From: Planctomycetota bacterium
GTDB taxonomy: Bacteria; Planctomycetota; UBA1135
Length of the DNA stretch: 64,000 nucleotides
Assembly (NCBI GenBank): GCA_008501825.1
Contig: QQUA01000017.1
Span: 62,001 to 126,000 of the forward strand
Direction: 5' to 3'
The notes under the pieces were generated by a model. It was not told where the DNA came from. It was given only the letters and a program-made list of their open reading frames with translations, and ran no database searches. The position numbers and the translations under genes were made by a program. Shown here piece after piece: positions 17,417 through 26,098 of this stretch (its first letter is position 1; the number at the start of each line of letters is the position of its first letter).

Positions 17417-18745
17417 TTACAGCAGCATCAGGTGGGGGTTTTCCAACAACTCCCGGACCCGCACCATGAATCGAGCGCCGTCGGCTCCATCCACCAGGCG
17501 ATGGTCGATGCTGATTGAAATCCAAAGGATGTCCCGGGGCACGATGGAATCGTCCGGCATCACTCGAGGCAAGCGGCGCATGGCGTGAACCCCCATGATC
17601 GCCACGTTGGGAAAGTTGATGATCGGGGTGGCGAACACTCCACCAATGTTGCCGGCATTGGTGATGGTGAAAGTCGATCCCTTTAATTCATCCGGCTTGA
17701 TCTTGCCGTCCCGAGCTCGCCCAGCAAGGTCCTGGACTTCGGTAGCCAGTTGCAACAGGCCTTTCAAATGGACGTCCTGGACCACCGGCACCATCAATCC
17801 CCGCGGCGTGTCGGCGGCTACTCCCAAGTTCACGTATTGGAAAGTCACCACCTCTTGGCTGTCTTCGTCAAGCATGGAATTCAACTGCGGGAACTCCTGC
17901 AAAGCCGCAGCCGTAGCTTTCATGATGTACGGCATGTAGGTGATGTTGACGCCATAGCGACTGCCGACTTCTTTGGCCTGGCCGCGCATGACCTTCAAAT
18001 CGGTAACGTCCACCTCTTCGATCAAAGAGAAGTGGGTGGCGGTGAACTTGCTCCTCACCATGGCGTCGGCCGTGATTTTGCGGACGCCGCGGAATGGAAC
18101 TCGCAACTCTTCCCGAGCACCGGCAACCGCCGGGAAACTGGGAAGGGGCATCGGTGCCGGCGCTGCTGCTGCCGGAGCGACCGGGGCCGAAGCAGCCGTC
18201 GGAGCCGCCGGAACAGGGCTGGCAACAGCCTGAGATGCGGCGTGGACGTCGGCAGGCAAGATGCGACCGTTGGGACCGGTTCCCCGGACTGCACCCAAAT
18301 CAACGCCCATTTCCCGAGCCAAGCGCCGGGTGGCGGGAGCGGCCAAGACCTTGGCCCCGGGATCGGTGGCCACAGCCGGAGGAGCCGGGGCCGGCGGAGC
18401 CGCCACTGCAGTGGCGGAAGCGGAAGCGTTGACGGCCGGAGCCGCGGGCGGCGGCGGTGCGGCTTGGGGTTTGGCCGCCGAAGGTGCGGAAGCGCCGCCT
18501 CCGGAAGCGGTGTCAATCAAAAAGATGACGTTGCCGACCTCGGCAACCTCCCCTTCTCCTACCAAGTGCTTGGTCACCACACCGCTGGCCGGGGAAGGAA
18601 TTTCCACCGTGGCCTTATCGGTCATCACTTCGACAACGGGATCGTCCTCCTTGACGGCGTCGCCCTCGGGAACGATCCAACGAACGATCTCTCCTTCGTG
18701 AACACCTTCACCGATGTCCGGCAGCTTGAACTCCAGGGTGGTCAT
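17417..18745 (-). CDS. 2-oxoacid dehydrogenase E2, dihydrolipoamide acyltransferase
   Basis: The core acyltransferase of the complex, about 442 residues. In order: one lipoyl domain (residues 1-80, lipoyl Lys in MTDKATVEIP), a long Ala/Pro linker, a peripheral-subunit-binding domain (APATRRLAREMGVDLG ... GPNGRILPADV), a second Ala/Pro linker, and the catalytic domain ending SISIDHRLVDGADGARF with the active-site HxxxDG. One lipoyl domain is typical of branched-chain and many bacterial pyruvate E2s. It follows E1 beta by 37 bases. The ATG at 18745 begins MTTLEFKLPDIGEG, the standard lipoyl-domain start. Confidence 0.93.
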   Translation of the reverse strand: MTTLEFKLPDIGEGVHEGEIVRWIVPEGDAVKEDDPVVEVMTDKATVEIPSPASGVVTKHLVGEGEVAEVGNVIFLIDTASGGGASAPSAAKPQAAPPPPAAPAVNASASATAVAAPPAPAPPAVATDPGAKVLAAPATRRLAREMGVDLGAVRGTGPNGRILPADVHAASQAVASPVPAAPTAASAPVAPAAAAPAPMPLPSFPAVAGAREELRVPFRGVRKITADAMVRSKFTATHFSLIEEVDVTDLKVMRGQAKEVGSRYGVNITYMPYIMKATAAALQEFPQLNSMLDEDSQEVVTFQYVNLGVAADTPRGLMVPVVQDVHLKGLLQLATEVQDLAGRARDGKIKPDELKGSTFTITNAGNIGGVFATPIINFPNVAIMGVHAMRRLPRVMPDDSIVPRDILWISISIDHRLVDGADGARFMVRVRELLENPHLMLL

Positions 18746-18782
18746 CTTGTTTCCTCGCGTTGCTTGTGGTTGAAACCGGGGT

Positions 18783-19760
18783 TTAGAAGTCCAAGACCCG
18801 CTCCAAGGCATCGGTGACCCGGCGGGCATCGGGAAGGTAGTAGTGCTCCAAAGTATTGGGGAAAGGCGTATCGAAACCGGTAACCCGAACGATCGGCGCT
18901 TCCATGTACTCAATGGCGTGTTCGGCAATCAAAGCGCTGAGTTCGGCTCCGTAACCGCAGAACCGCGGCGCTTCGTGGACCACCACGACCCGGCCGCAGG
19001 CTTTGGCGGCATCCAACACGGCATCCTCGTCCAACGGCAGCAGGGTTCGCAAATCCACCACCCGAACTTCTTGACCCTTTTGTTCGGCAATGCGGCCGGC
19101 GGCTTCTTGGCAAACGGGAACCATGGCGCCGTAACAGAACACCACCGCGTCGTCGCCTTCCCGCAAAGTCTGGGCGCTTCCCAAGGGCACGGAGTATTTC
19201 CCTTCCGGCACTTCTTGGCGGAAAGCTCGATACAAGGCTTTGGGCTCCATGAACAGCACCGGATCGGGATCTTCGATGGCGCTGATCAACAAGCCTTTGG
19301 CGTCATGAGGATTGGAAGGAATCACCACTTTCAATCCAGCGGTGTGAGCGAAATAAGCCTCTCCCGATTGAGAGTGGTACAGGCCTCCGCGGATGCCGCC
19401 GCCATAAGGAGTGCGAATCACCATCGGCACGCTGTACTGACCGCCGCTTCGATACCGCATCTTGGCGGCTTCGGAAACGATTTGGTCGAAGGCCGGGAAA
19501 ATGAAATCCTGAAATTGGATTTCACAAACCGGACGCATGCCGTTCATCGCCATGCCGATGCCGACGCCGATGATGCCGTCTTCACTCAGCGGAGTGTCGA
19601 AACAACGCTCTTCGCCGAACTCGGCCGTCAGCCCTTCCGTGGCCAGGAACACGCCGCCTTTGGGACCGACGTCCTCGCCCAAAACCAGGACGCTGGCGTC
19701 CTCCTGCATTTTGGTCCGCAGCCCGTCATTGACGGCTTGCACTAGGGTGAGTTTGCTCAC
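18783..19760 (-). CDS. 2-oxoacid dehydrogenase E1 beta subunit
   Basis: A 325-residue transketolase-like beta chain that pairs with E1 alpha. Markers are VLGEDVGPKGGVFLATEGL, DTPLSEDGIIGVGIGMAMNG, EIQFQDFIFPAFDQIV and SEAAKMRYRSGGQYSVPMVIR, and the C-terminal VRVTGFDTPFPNTLEHYYLP. The GTG at 19760 overlaps the E1 alpha stop (GTGA) and has AAGGAG upstream. It is the only beta gene for two alpha genes in this operon. Confidence 0.93.
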   Translation of the reverse strand: MSKLTLVQAVNDGLRTKMQEDASVLVLGEDVGPKGGVFLATEGLTAEFGEERCFDTPLSEDGIIGVGIGMAMNGMRPVCEIQFQDFIFPAFDQIVSEAAKMRYRSGGQYSVPMVIRTPYGGGIRGGLYHSQSGEAYFAHTAGLKVVIPSNPHDAKGLLISAIEDPDPVLFMEPKALYRAFRQEVPEGKYSVPLGSAQTLREGDDAVVFCYGAMVPVCQEAAGRIAEQKGQEVRVVDLRTLLPLDEDAVLDAAKACGRVVVVHEAPRFCGYGAELSALIAEHAIEYMEAPIVRVTGFDTPFPNTLEHYYLPDARRVTDALERVLDF

Positions 19761-20872
19761 AGGGGGAATTCTCCTTCTTCGTTCACACTTTCGTCCCGCC
19801 CGGCAAAGTGCTGGATGCACTGATCCCTTTGCACCTGCAAATGGGCCGGAAACGTTTCGTAAACATCGCTGAAAATGGTTTCCAGTCCCGGTCGAGGCTT
19901 GGCCGCCGCGGCTTTGGCCGCCGCCTGGATTTGCTCGGACAACTCCTGATCCAGGGCTTCCACCCCGGCTTCATCCAAGAGCCCTTCGGCGAATAAATAC
20001 TCCCGGAAGCGTTTCAACGGATCTTTCAGCTTCCACTCTTCCATCAATTCCTGGTCGACGTAGCGACTGGGATCGTCGGAGGTGGAATGGCCGCCCATCC
20101 GCATGGTCACCGCTTCAATCAGAGTGGGACCGCCACCTTCCCGGGCTTTCTTCACTGCATCTCGGACTGCCCGGTAAACCGCCAGAACATCGTTGCCGTC
20201 CACCCGGACTCCGGGAATGCCATAAGCTTCGCCCTTGATGGCGATGCTCTCGCTGGCGGTTTGCTTTTCCAGCGGGCAGGAAATCGCCCACTGGTTGTTT
20301 TGGCAAAGAAAAACCACCGGTGCCTTGTAGACCCCGGCGAAGTTCAGGCCGGAGTGAAAACCCAAACTACTGGTGCCGCCGTCTCCGAATGAAACCAGGC
20401 AGACGCCTTTTTCTTGTTTCCTTTGCATGGCCATGGCCACGCCGACGGCTTGCGGCAAATGAGTACCGATCGGCGAAGAGATGGACAAGAAACGGATCGG
20501 ATCCAGGAAGGTAAAGTGCACCGGCATTTGCCGGCCCTTGTTGTGATCCTCGCCATTGCCGAACTGGGTATCCATCATCTTTTCGACTGAAATGCCGTGA
20601 AAGAAAGCCATGCCGAAATCCCGATAGGACGGAGCGATCCAATCGCATTCCGGATCCAAGGTCGCGGCGGCGCCGACCGAAACGGCTTCAATGCCCAGGT
20701 TCGGAATGGAAAATCCGATCCGCCCGGTGCGCTGTAACTTCATGCAACGATCGTCGAAGTGTCGTACCGAGGCCATCGCCCGGTACATACGCAGCAACAC
20801 TTCGCGCTTTACGCGCGGCGCTTTACCGACCTTCTCGCCGGCTGGGTTGATGATTTGCAGGGTTTCGGTCAT
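19757..20872 (-). CDS. 2-oxoacid dehydrogenase E1 alpha subunit, branched-chain type
   Basis: A 371-residue ThDP-dependent E1 alpha. It carries KGRQMPVHF, SISSPIGTHLPQAVG, GDGGTSSLGFHSGLNFAG, GHSTSDDPSRY and FSDVYETFPAHL, which closely follow the branched-chain 2-oxoacid dehydrogenase alpha subunit as I remember the human and bacterial sequences. Its ATG overlaps the lipA stop (ATGA) and its stop overlaps the E1 beta GTG, so lipA-E1alpha-E1beta is tightly coupled. Substrate is inferred; pyruvate is the main alternative. Confidence 0.92.
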   Translation of the reverse strand: MTETLQIINPAGEKVGKAPRVKREVLLRMYRAMASVRHFDDRCMKLQRTGRIGFSIPNLGIEAVSVGAAATLDPECDWIAPSYRDFGMAFFHGISVEKMMDTQFGNGEDHNKGRQMPVHFTFLDPIRFLSISSPIGTHLPQAVGVAMAMQRKQEKGVCLVSFGDGGTSSLGFHSGLNFAGVYKAPVVFLCQNNQWAISCPLEKQTASESIAIKGEAYGIPGVRVDGNDVLAVYRAVRDAVKKAREGGGPTLIEAVTMRMGGHSTSDDPSRYVDQELMEEWKLKDPLKRFREYLFAEGLLDEAGVEALDQELSEQIQAAAKAAAAKPRPGLETIFSDVYETFPAHLQVQRDQCIQHFAGRDESVNEEGEFPL

Positions 20873-21753
20873 GAAGTTCCCAGTCGGCTGAGCAGGAAAT
20901 GCTCAGCGGCCTTGTAAGAAGAGCGCACCATTGGTCCGGAAGCACAAAAGGCGAAGCTGAAATCACGCTCCGCCACTTCCTTCCAATGATCGAACTCCTC
21001 CGGTTGCAGGTAACGCTCCACCGGCAAATGTCGACTCGTAGGTTGCAGGTACTGACCCAAAGTCAGGATGTCGACGCCGGCTGCGCGGAGGTCGGCGAAT
21101 GCCTGACGCACTTCGACTTCGGTTTCACCCAAGCCGAGCATCAAGGAGGATTTGGTGACGATTCCCGGGCGCAAGGCTTTGGCATCGGCCAAAACTTGCA
21201 AGGATTGGGAATACCGAGCTCGAACGTCCCGAACCCGGCGGTGAAGACTTTCTACGGTCTCCAAGTTATGGGCGAATACATCCAAATCCGCGGAAACGAG
21301 CGTTTCGATGCAGGATCTCCGGCCTTGGAAATCCGGGGTCAAGGCTTCCACCAACAAGTCCGGCCGCTTGTCCTTGAGAGCCTGAATGCAAGCCGCGTAG
21401 TGATTGGCGCCGAAGTCTTCTAAATCGTCCCGGTCCACGCTGGTCAAAACCAGATAGCGCAAGCCCATGATCTCGGCACTTCGAGCCACTTTGGCCGGCT
21501 CGTCCGGGTCCAGCCATCCCTGGGGATTTCCGGTTTTCACCGCGCAAAAACGACAACCCCGGGTGCAAACGTCCCCCATGATCATGAGGGTGGCAGTGCC
21601 TGCATCCCAGCACTCCCCCAGGTTGGGACAGCGAGCCTCTTCACAAACCGTATATAAACCTTTATCCCGAAGCATGCTACGAATACCGGCCACGTTCTCC
21701 CCTGAAGGAAGACGCATCTTCAGCCACGACGGTTTAGGCTCGGTTCTGGGCAT
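20869..21753 (-). CDS. lipA: Lipoyl synthase
   Basis: A radical-SAM enzyme that inserts two sulfur atoms into protein-bound octanoyl groups. The auxiliary cluster motif is C37, C42 and C48 (CEEARCPNLGEC), the radical-SAM cluster is C63, C67 and C70 (CTRGCRFC), and the C-terminal RSSY motif, whose Ser binds the auxiliary cluster, appears in VRSSYKAAEHF. The 294-residue length is normal. It heads the 2-oxoacid dehydrogenase operon, whose E2 is its substrate, and overlaps the E1 alpha start by ATGA. Confidence 0.96.
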   Translation of the reverse strand: MPRTEPKPSWLKMRLPSGENVAGIRSMLRDKGLYTVCEEARCPNLGECWDAGTATLMIMGDVCTRGCRFCAVKTGNPQGWLDPDEPAKVARSAEIMGLRYLVLTSVDRDDLEDFGANHYAACIQALKDKRPDLLVEALTPDFQGRRSCIETLVSADLDVFAHNLETVESLHRRVRDVRARYSQSLQVLADAKALRPGIVTKSSLMLGLGETEVEVRQAFADLRAAGVDILTLGQYLQPTSRHLPVERYLQPEEFDHWKEVAERDFSFAFCASGPMVRSSYKAAEHFLLSRLGTS

Positions 21754-21825
21754 GGGCTCCGGAATCTGGACCGAGGATTATAGCCGGCCCCGAGCTCGAC
21801 TTCAGGGCTGCTTCCGAGCCCGAGA

Positions 21826-23040
21826 TCAGGCGTATTGGCTTAACTGGCGGGCCTTGCCGCCCAAGCGCAACTTTTCCAAAGCCGCCTTTTGAATTTGGCG
21901 CACTCTTTCCAAGCTGATCTTCAAGCGCTCCCCGACCACCGCAAGGGTGGAAGGATGTTGGCCGTCGAGCCCAAAGCGCATGGAAAGGACCGCCTGCTCC
22001 CGGTGAGTCAAGCCTTCCATGGCTTCGCGCAAGTGCTGCTGCAATTTGTCAGCCTCGGAAGACTTCAACAATTCCTCTCGGTCGCCGTTTTCCTGGCGAT
22101 CGTCTTCGACCAAATCGACCATGCGGGAACCGTCGTCTTCATCCAATGAACGGTCCAGCGACAAGGTAAAGCGGTTGCCGCGCATGGCGGTCAGCACCAA
22201 GTCTTCCGGAACTCCGGAATGCTTGGAAATCGCCGCCGTATCCCGCAGACCAGGACCTACCGTAGCGGCGGTATCGCTGATCTTCTTCATCGCCTTTTGG
22301 ATGTAGGCCGGCACCCGAACCGTGCGACTCTGGTTGTAGATGGCGTTCAAGAAAGCCTGATTGACCCAGTAGGTCGCGTAGGTCTTGAAACGAACCCCGC
22401 GCCGGAAATCGAAGTTTTCCACCGCTTTGAACAAGCTCAGGTTCGCTTCCTGAATCATGTCTTCCATCGGAACGCCGACGTTGCGGTAACGCTCCAACAA
22501 CCGGAAGACGAGATAAAGATTGCGCTCGATCAGTTCGTTGCGAACCGCGTGAAACTCCTGGTTCCGCGCCCGAAGTCGAGCCCGTACCAAAGCCGGAAGG
22601 CCGATCGGGGCGCAACCATCACAAATTCGCTCTCTTCCCGGCGGGCAATCGATGCATCCAAGGTCCGATCCCCCAGGGAAGCGCTCCACTTCCTCGGTAT
22701 CGAAACCGGCGTGGGTGCGAGCAGCCTGCAAGCGCCGCCAGAGGAATTCGAGGCCCATGCAAAAGCGCAGTTCTTCTTCCCGGGTCATGACCGGGATTTG
22801 TTGGACCTCGTTGCGGTAAAAATGCAACAAGGAAATTCCACCGGAACGGAAGGAAGATCGGCGCTTGCGACCGAAATCGCAACGAACGGCCACGCCCTGG
22901 GAATCCAAGGCCGCCATCCAAGCTTCGGCTTGGTGGTCGAAATCCTCGACGTCGAAGTGAGCCACCAGCTCCTCGAAGCCCAGCGGCTCAGCAGGGGGGT
23001 GGTTTTGGGTCAGGCAGGGAACGACGGCTTGCTTGGCCAT
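21826..23040 (-). CDS. Primary-like sigma-70 factor with a CxxC...CxxC insertion
   Basis: A 404-residue sigma factor. Region 1.2 is near residues 70-100 (LLHFYRNEVQQIPVMTREEE), region 2 near 170-250 (LERYRNVGVPMEDMIQEANLS..., RFKTYATYWVNQAF), region 3 follows, and region 4 lies at the end (LTHREQAVLSMRFGLDGQHPSTLAVVGERL). Between regions 1.2 and 2 sits C129-x2-C132-x7-C140-x2-C143, a pattern able to bind zinc or an Fe-S cluster. Region 2.3-2.4 is of RpoD/SigA/RpoS type. It lies alone between lipA and mutS, with a palindrome upstream. Confidence 0.88.
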   Translation of the reverse strand: MAKQAVVPCLTQNHPPAEPLGFEELVAHFDVEDFDHQAEAWMAALDSQGVAVRCDFGRKRRSSFRSGGISLLHFYRNEVQQIPVMTREEELRFCMGLEFLWRRLQAARTHAGFDTEEVERFPGGSDLGCIDCPPGRERICDGCAPIGLPALVRARLRARNQEFHAVRNELIERNLYLVFRLLERYRNVGVPMEDMIQEANLSLFKAVENFDFRRGVRFKTYATYWVNQAFLNAIYNQSRTVRVPAYIQKAMKKISDTAATVGPGLRDTAAISKHSGVPEDLVLTAMRGNRFTLSLDRSLDEDDGSRMVDLVEDDRQENGDREELLKSSEADKLQQHLREAMEGLTHREQAVLSMRFGLDGQHPSTLAVVGERLKISLERVRQIQKAALEKLRLGGKARQLSQYA

Positions 23041-23092
23041 GAGATCCTCCGCTCTTTACTACGGCACAAGAGCGATTGGGCAAGACTAATTT

Positions 23093-23109
23093 AGCACTAA
23101 TTTAGTGCT
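23093..23109. promoter_or_regulatory. Palindromic operator-like site upstream of the sigma factor gene
   Basis: AGCACTAA-T-TTAGTGCT is a perfect 17-base palindrome 53 bases upstream of the sigma factor ATG; part of it (ACTAATTTAG) is repeated directly just to its left. The outer arms TTAGCACT and AGTGCT match the half-sites of CIRCE, the HrcA operator, but the spacing is far shorter than the CIRCE 9-base spacer. It could bind an unidentified repressor or form a weak hairpin after mutS. Confidence 0.5.
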
Positions 23110-23132
23110 CAAAAAGAGTTTGTTTTCGAGAT

Positions 23133-25844
23133 TTATCCCTCACTTCCCCTTTCGAGCTCGGCTTTGACTCGTTTCAAAATTTTCCAAGCTTCAATTGGGG
23201 CCGTGTTGTCTAAGTTTAGCTTAAAAATTTCCTCGACAACACCCCCATTTTCGCCCTTCTCGCCACTCAACAGGTCAAACAGGGAGCCCTGCTGCCAATT
23301 TTCGGCTTCGGAAGCACCCTCGGCGATTTCTCCTAAATCATGATCTTTCAAAATCTTACGGCTTAGCCCCTGCTCATCCTTTTCGAGTCGATCGAGAATG
23401 GTCCGGGAGCGCCCCAGGACCCCCTGAGGCAGGCCGGCCAATCGGGCCACGTGGATTCCATAGCTGCGATCGGTTCCCCCCTCCTCGATCCGGTGCAGGA
23501 AAACAATTTCATCGCCCCATTCCCGCACCGCCACGTTCATGTTCCTGGCTCGCTTCAAACTCAAGGCCAAATCGGTGAGTTGGTGGTAGTGGGTGGCAAA
23601 CAAACACCTGGCCTTCAAGAGATCGTGGACGTATTCACAGACTGCCCAGGCGATGGCCAAGCCGTCGAAGGTGCTGGTGCCGCGACCGACTTCATCCAAC
23701 AGCAACAAGCTGCGAGAGCTGGCGTGGCGCAAGATATTGGCGGTTTCCACCATTTCCACCATGAAGGTGGAAGCCCCCCGCGTGATGTCGTCCCCACTGC
23801 CTAAACGAGTGAAAATTCGATCGCAAAGGCTGATGCGGGCCTGGGCGGCGGGAACGAAAGATCCCATTTGGGCTAGCAGCACGATCAGGGCGGTTTGGCG
23901 CAAATAGGTGCTCTTGCCGCTCATGTTGGGCCCGGTCAAAACCACCAGATGAGATTCCGGTTGCAATCGGGTTTCGTTGGGAACGAAAGGTTCCTCCAAC
24001 AGCAGCGCCTCCACCACCGGATGGCGGCCATCCTGGATTTCCAACACTTGCTCGCCGTGACGGGTCGGATCCAGTAGCTCGGGCCGAACGAATTTGCGCT
24101 CCACCGCCACGGTGGCCAAGGCAAGCAAGGCATCCAGTTGCGCCAAAGCCGCAGCGCATTCCAAAAAACGGGAAACTTCCGTCGCGACTTCATCCCGCAA
24201 AGTCGAAAAGATTTCATACTCCAATTCCCGAACCCGCTCTTCCGCACCCAGGACTTTGGCTTCATATTCCTTGAGTTCCGGCGTTATGTAACGCTCGGCG
24301 TTTTTTAAAGTTTGCTTGCGAATGTAGTCGTCCGGAACCGAGTCGCGATGAGAATGAGTAATTTCAAGGTAATAACCAAAAACTTTGTTGAAACCGATTT
24401 TCAAATTCGGGATCCCGGTCCGCTCCGATTCCCGCTGTTGGAGTTCGGCCAAATAATCTTTGCCCCCTTTGGCCAAAGCTCGAAGCTGATCGACTTCTTC
24501 CGAATACCCGGGACGGATTAGATCTCCTTCCTTCAAGCCCAAAGGAGGATCGTCAACCAAAGTTTGCTGGATTCGATCGACGACTTCCGGACAAGGATCC
24601 AATCCTTCTTTCAGTTGAATCATCGCCGAACTTTGGCCGGAATCAAGAATGTCGACCACTCCCGGAACTTTGCCCAAGGCTTTGGCCAAAGCCACGAACT
24701 CGCGGCCACCGGCCCGCCCGCCGGCGACCCGGGTTGCCAACCGTTCCAAATCGCCCAGACCGTCCAACTGTTCGATCAAGGGATAGCGGATGGAGCCGAT
24801 GTCCACCAATTCCGCCACCCCTTCTTGGCGCCACAAAATCGGCGGCAAATCCACCAACGGCTCCAACAACCATTCCCGCAATTGGCGGGCACCCATCGGA
24901 GTTTTGCTGCGATCGAGAATCGCCAGCAAAGTTCCATGCTTGCCGCCGTCCTGCAAGGATTGGGTGATCTCCAGAGTCCGCCTCGTTGCCCGATCCAGCA
25001 CCAGGTGCTGATTGGGCCGGTGCAGTTGCAAATCTCGGAGTTGGCTTAAGGCGTGCATCTGGGTTTCGCGCAAATAAGCCAACAGCCCGCCGGCGGCGGC
25101 TTTGACTTGCGGCAAATCTTCGACGCCGAACGCTTCCAGGGTGCGAACTTGGAGCTGCTCCATCAGTTCGCGCTCTCCCCTCATGGCATCGAAGGACCAA
25201 CTCGGCCGGGGAGTCAAGGGCAAACATTCTCTTTGAGCTTGTCCCTGGAGTTCGGCCACGAGGGCTTGCAAAGGGTCTTCATCGTCGGCCGGTTCCGGAA
25301 GCAAGACTTCAGCCGGTTGAATTCGGGCCAGGGCTTCTGGAAATCGGGCCACCGTTTCTTCGGCGCAGCGGAAAGATCCGGTACTGATATCAGCCCAGGC
25401 CAAACCGAGGATCCCGGTCGACGGGTCGGCGGCCACCGCCAAGACGAAAAGCGGTCGGTCCTTTTCCAGGGCTTCGTCTTCGACCAAGGTCCCGGGAGAA
25501 ACCACTCGGACCACGTCACGCTCGACGATTCCTTTCGCTTCCCGAGGGTCTTGCAATTGCTCACAAATGGCCACCGTGTGCCCGGCTCGAACCAAACGCA
25601 CCAAATATCCCTCCATGGCGCGAACCGGAACTCCCGCCATGGGCACGTCCTTTTCCTTACTCCGGGAAGTCAGCGTCAGGCCCAGCTCTTTGGCGGCCAG
25701 CTTGGCGTCCTCGTAAAACAACTCGTAAAAATCGCCCATGCGGAAGAAAAGCAGGGCATGGGGATGTTTCTTCTTGGCCGCATAGAACTGACGCATCATC
25801 GGCGTCTGTTCCTTGGACTTGGCTGAGGCGGTCTGGCGTTGCAA
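23133..25844 (-). CDS. mutS: DNA mismatch repair protein MutS
   Basis: MutS recognises mismatches and recruits MutL. The mismatch-reading FxE motif is in FFRMGDFYELF near residue 40; Walker A is GPNMSGKSTYLRQ, Walker B LLLLDEVGRGTSTFDG and the nearby ATHYHQL; the C-terminal HTH/dimer segment is present (ILKRVKAEL). The 903-residue length fits a bacterial MutS1. No mutL lies nearby. The frame starts at 25844, but the family core could also begin at the methionine pair of PMMRQFYAAKKK. Confidence 0.96.
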   Translation of the reverse strand: MQRQTASAKSKEQTPMMRQFYAAKKKHPHALLFFRMGDFYELFYEDAKLAAKELGLTLTSRSKEKDVPMAGVPVRAMEGYLVRLVRAGHTVAICEQLQDPREAKGIVERDVVRVVSPGTLVEDEALEKDRPLFVLAVAADPSTGILGLAWADISTGSFRCAEETVARFPEALARIQPAEVLLPEPADDEDPLQALVAELQGQAQRECLPLTPRPSWSFDAMRGERELMEQLQVRTLEAFGVEDLPQVKAAAGGLLAYLRETQMHALSQLRDLQLHRPNQHLVLDRATRRTLEITQSLQDGGKHGTLLAILDRSKTPMGARQLREWLLEPLVDLPPILWRQEGVAELVDIGSIRYPLIEQLDGLGDLERLATRVAGGRAGGREFVALAKALGKVPGVVDILDSGQSSAMIQLKEGLDPCPEVVDRIQQTLVDDPPLGLKEGDLIRPGYSEEVDQLRALAKGGKDYLAELQQRESERTGIPNLKIGFNKVFGYYLEITHSHRDSVPDDYIRKQTLKNAERYITPELKEYEAKVLGAEERVRELEYEIFSTLRDEVATEVSRFLECAAALAQLDALLALATVAVERKFVRPELLDPTRHGEQVLEIQDGRHPVVEALLLEEPFVPNETRLQPESHLVVLTGPNMSGKSTYLRQTALIVLLAQMGSFVPAAQARISLCDRIFTRLGSGDDITRGASTFMVEMVETANILRHASSRSLLLLDEVGRGTSTFDGLAIAWAVCEYVHDLLKARCLFATHYHQLTDLALSLKRARNMNVAVREWGDEIVFLHRIEEGGTDRSYGIHVARLAGLPQGVLGRSRTILDRLEKDEQGLSRKILKDHDLGEIAEGASEAENWQQGSLFDLLSGEKGENGGVVEEIFKLNLDNTAPIEAWKILKRVKAELERGSEG

Positions 25845-25994
25845 GGTGGTCTCCCGAGGCGCCGAATTCTAGCCCTCTGGCTTGCCGGCTCATGGCAATC
25901 GCCGGGAGGAAACGGGGCTTGGACGCTAAGATTTGACTCTCCTGAAGAGGGCTTTTGGCCAAGCCGGGAGGCCCGATCTTTCCGTGGCAAACCA

Positions 25995-26023
25995 TTGACA
26001 AGCGTGACATGCCACTCTCAATG
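25995..26023 (+). promoter_or_regulatory. Candidate promoter of the lipoprotein operon
   Basis: A consensus TTGACA at 25995-26000 is followed after 17 bases by TCAATG at 26018-26023, a weak -10. The same stretch contains the inverted repeat CATTGA...TCAATG. It lies about 75-100 bases before the first gene of the operon at 26099, in a gap with no other gene. Confidence 0.35.
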
Positions 26024-26098
26024 TCGAAATGGCGCTTCCTCTCTCCAAGGCTCGCCCGTAAATATGCCGCCTTCGGACCCCTGCCCCCGCCCGGGACC

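Noticed and set aside
23093..23109. A true CIRCE operator for HrcA
   Set aside because: Half-sites match but the spacer is about 5 bases rather than about 11, which would put them on different faces of the helix.
25955..26098. A longer N-terminus for the COG3014-like lipoprotein
   Set aside because: It would add 48 residues before a typical lipoprotein signal peptide and hide the lipobox, so the GTG at 26099 was used.
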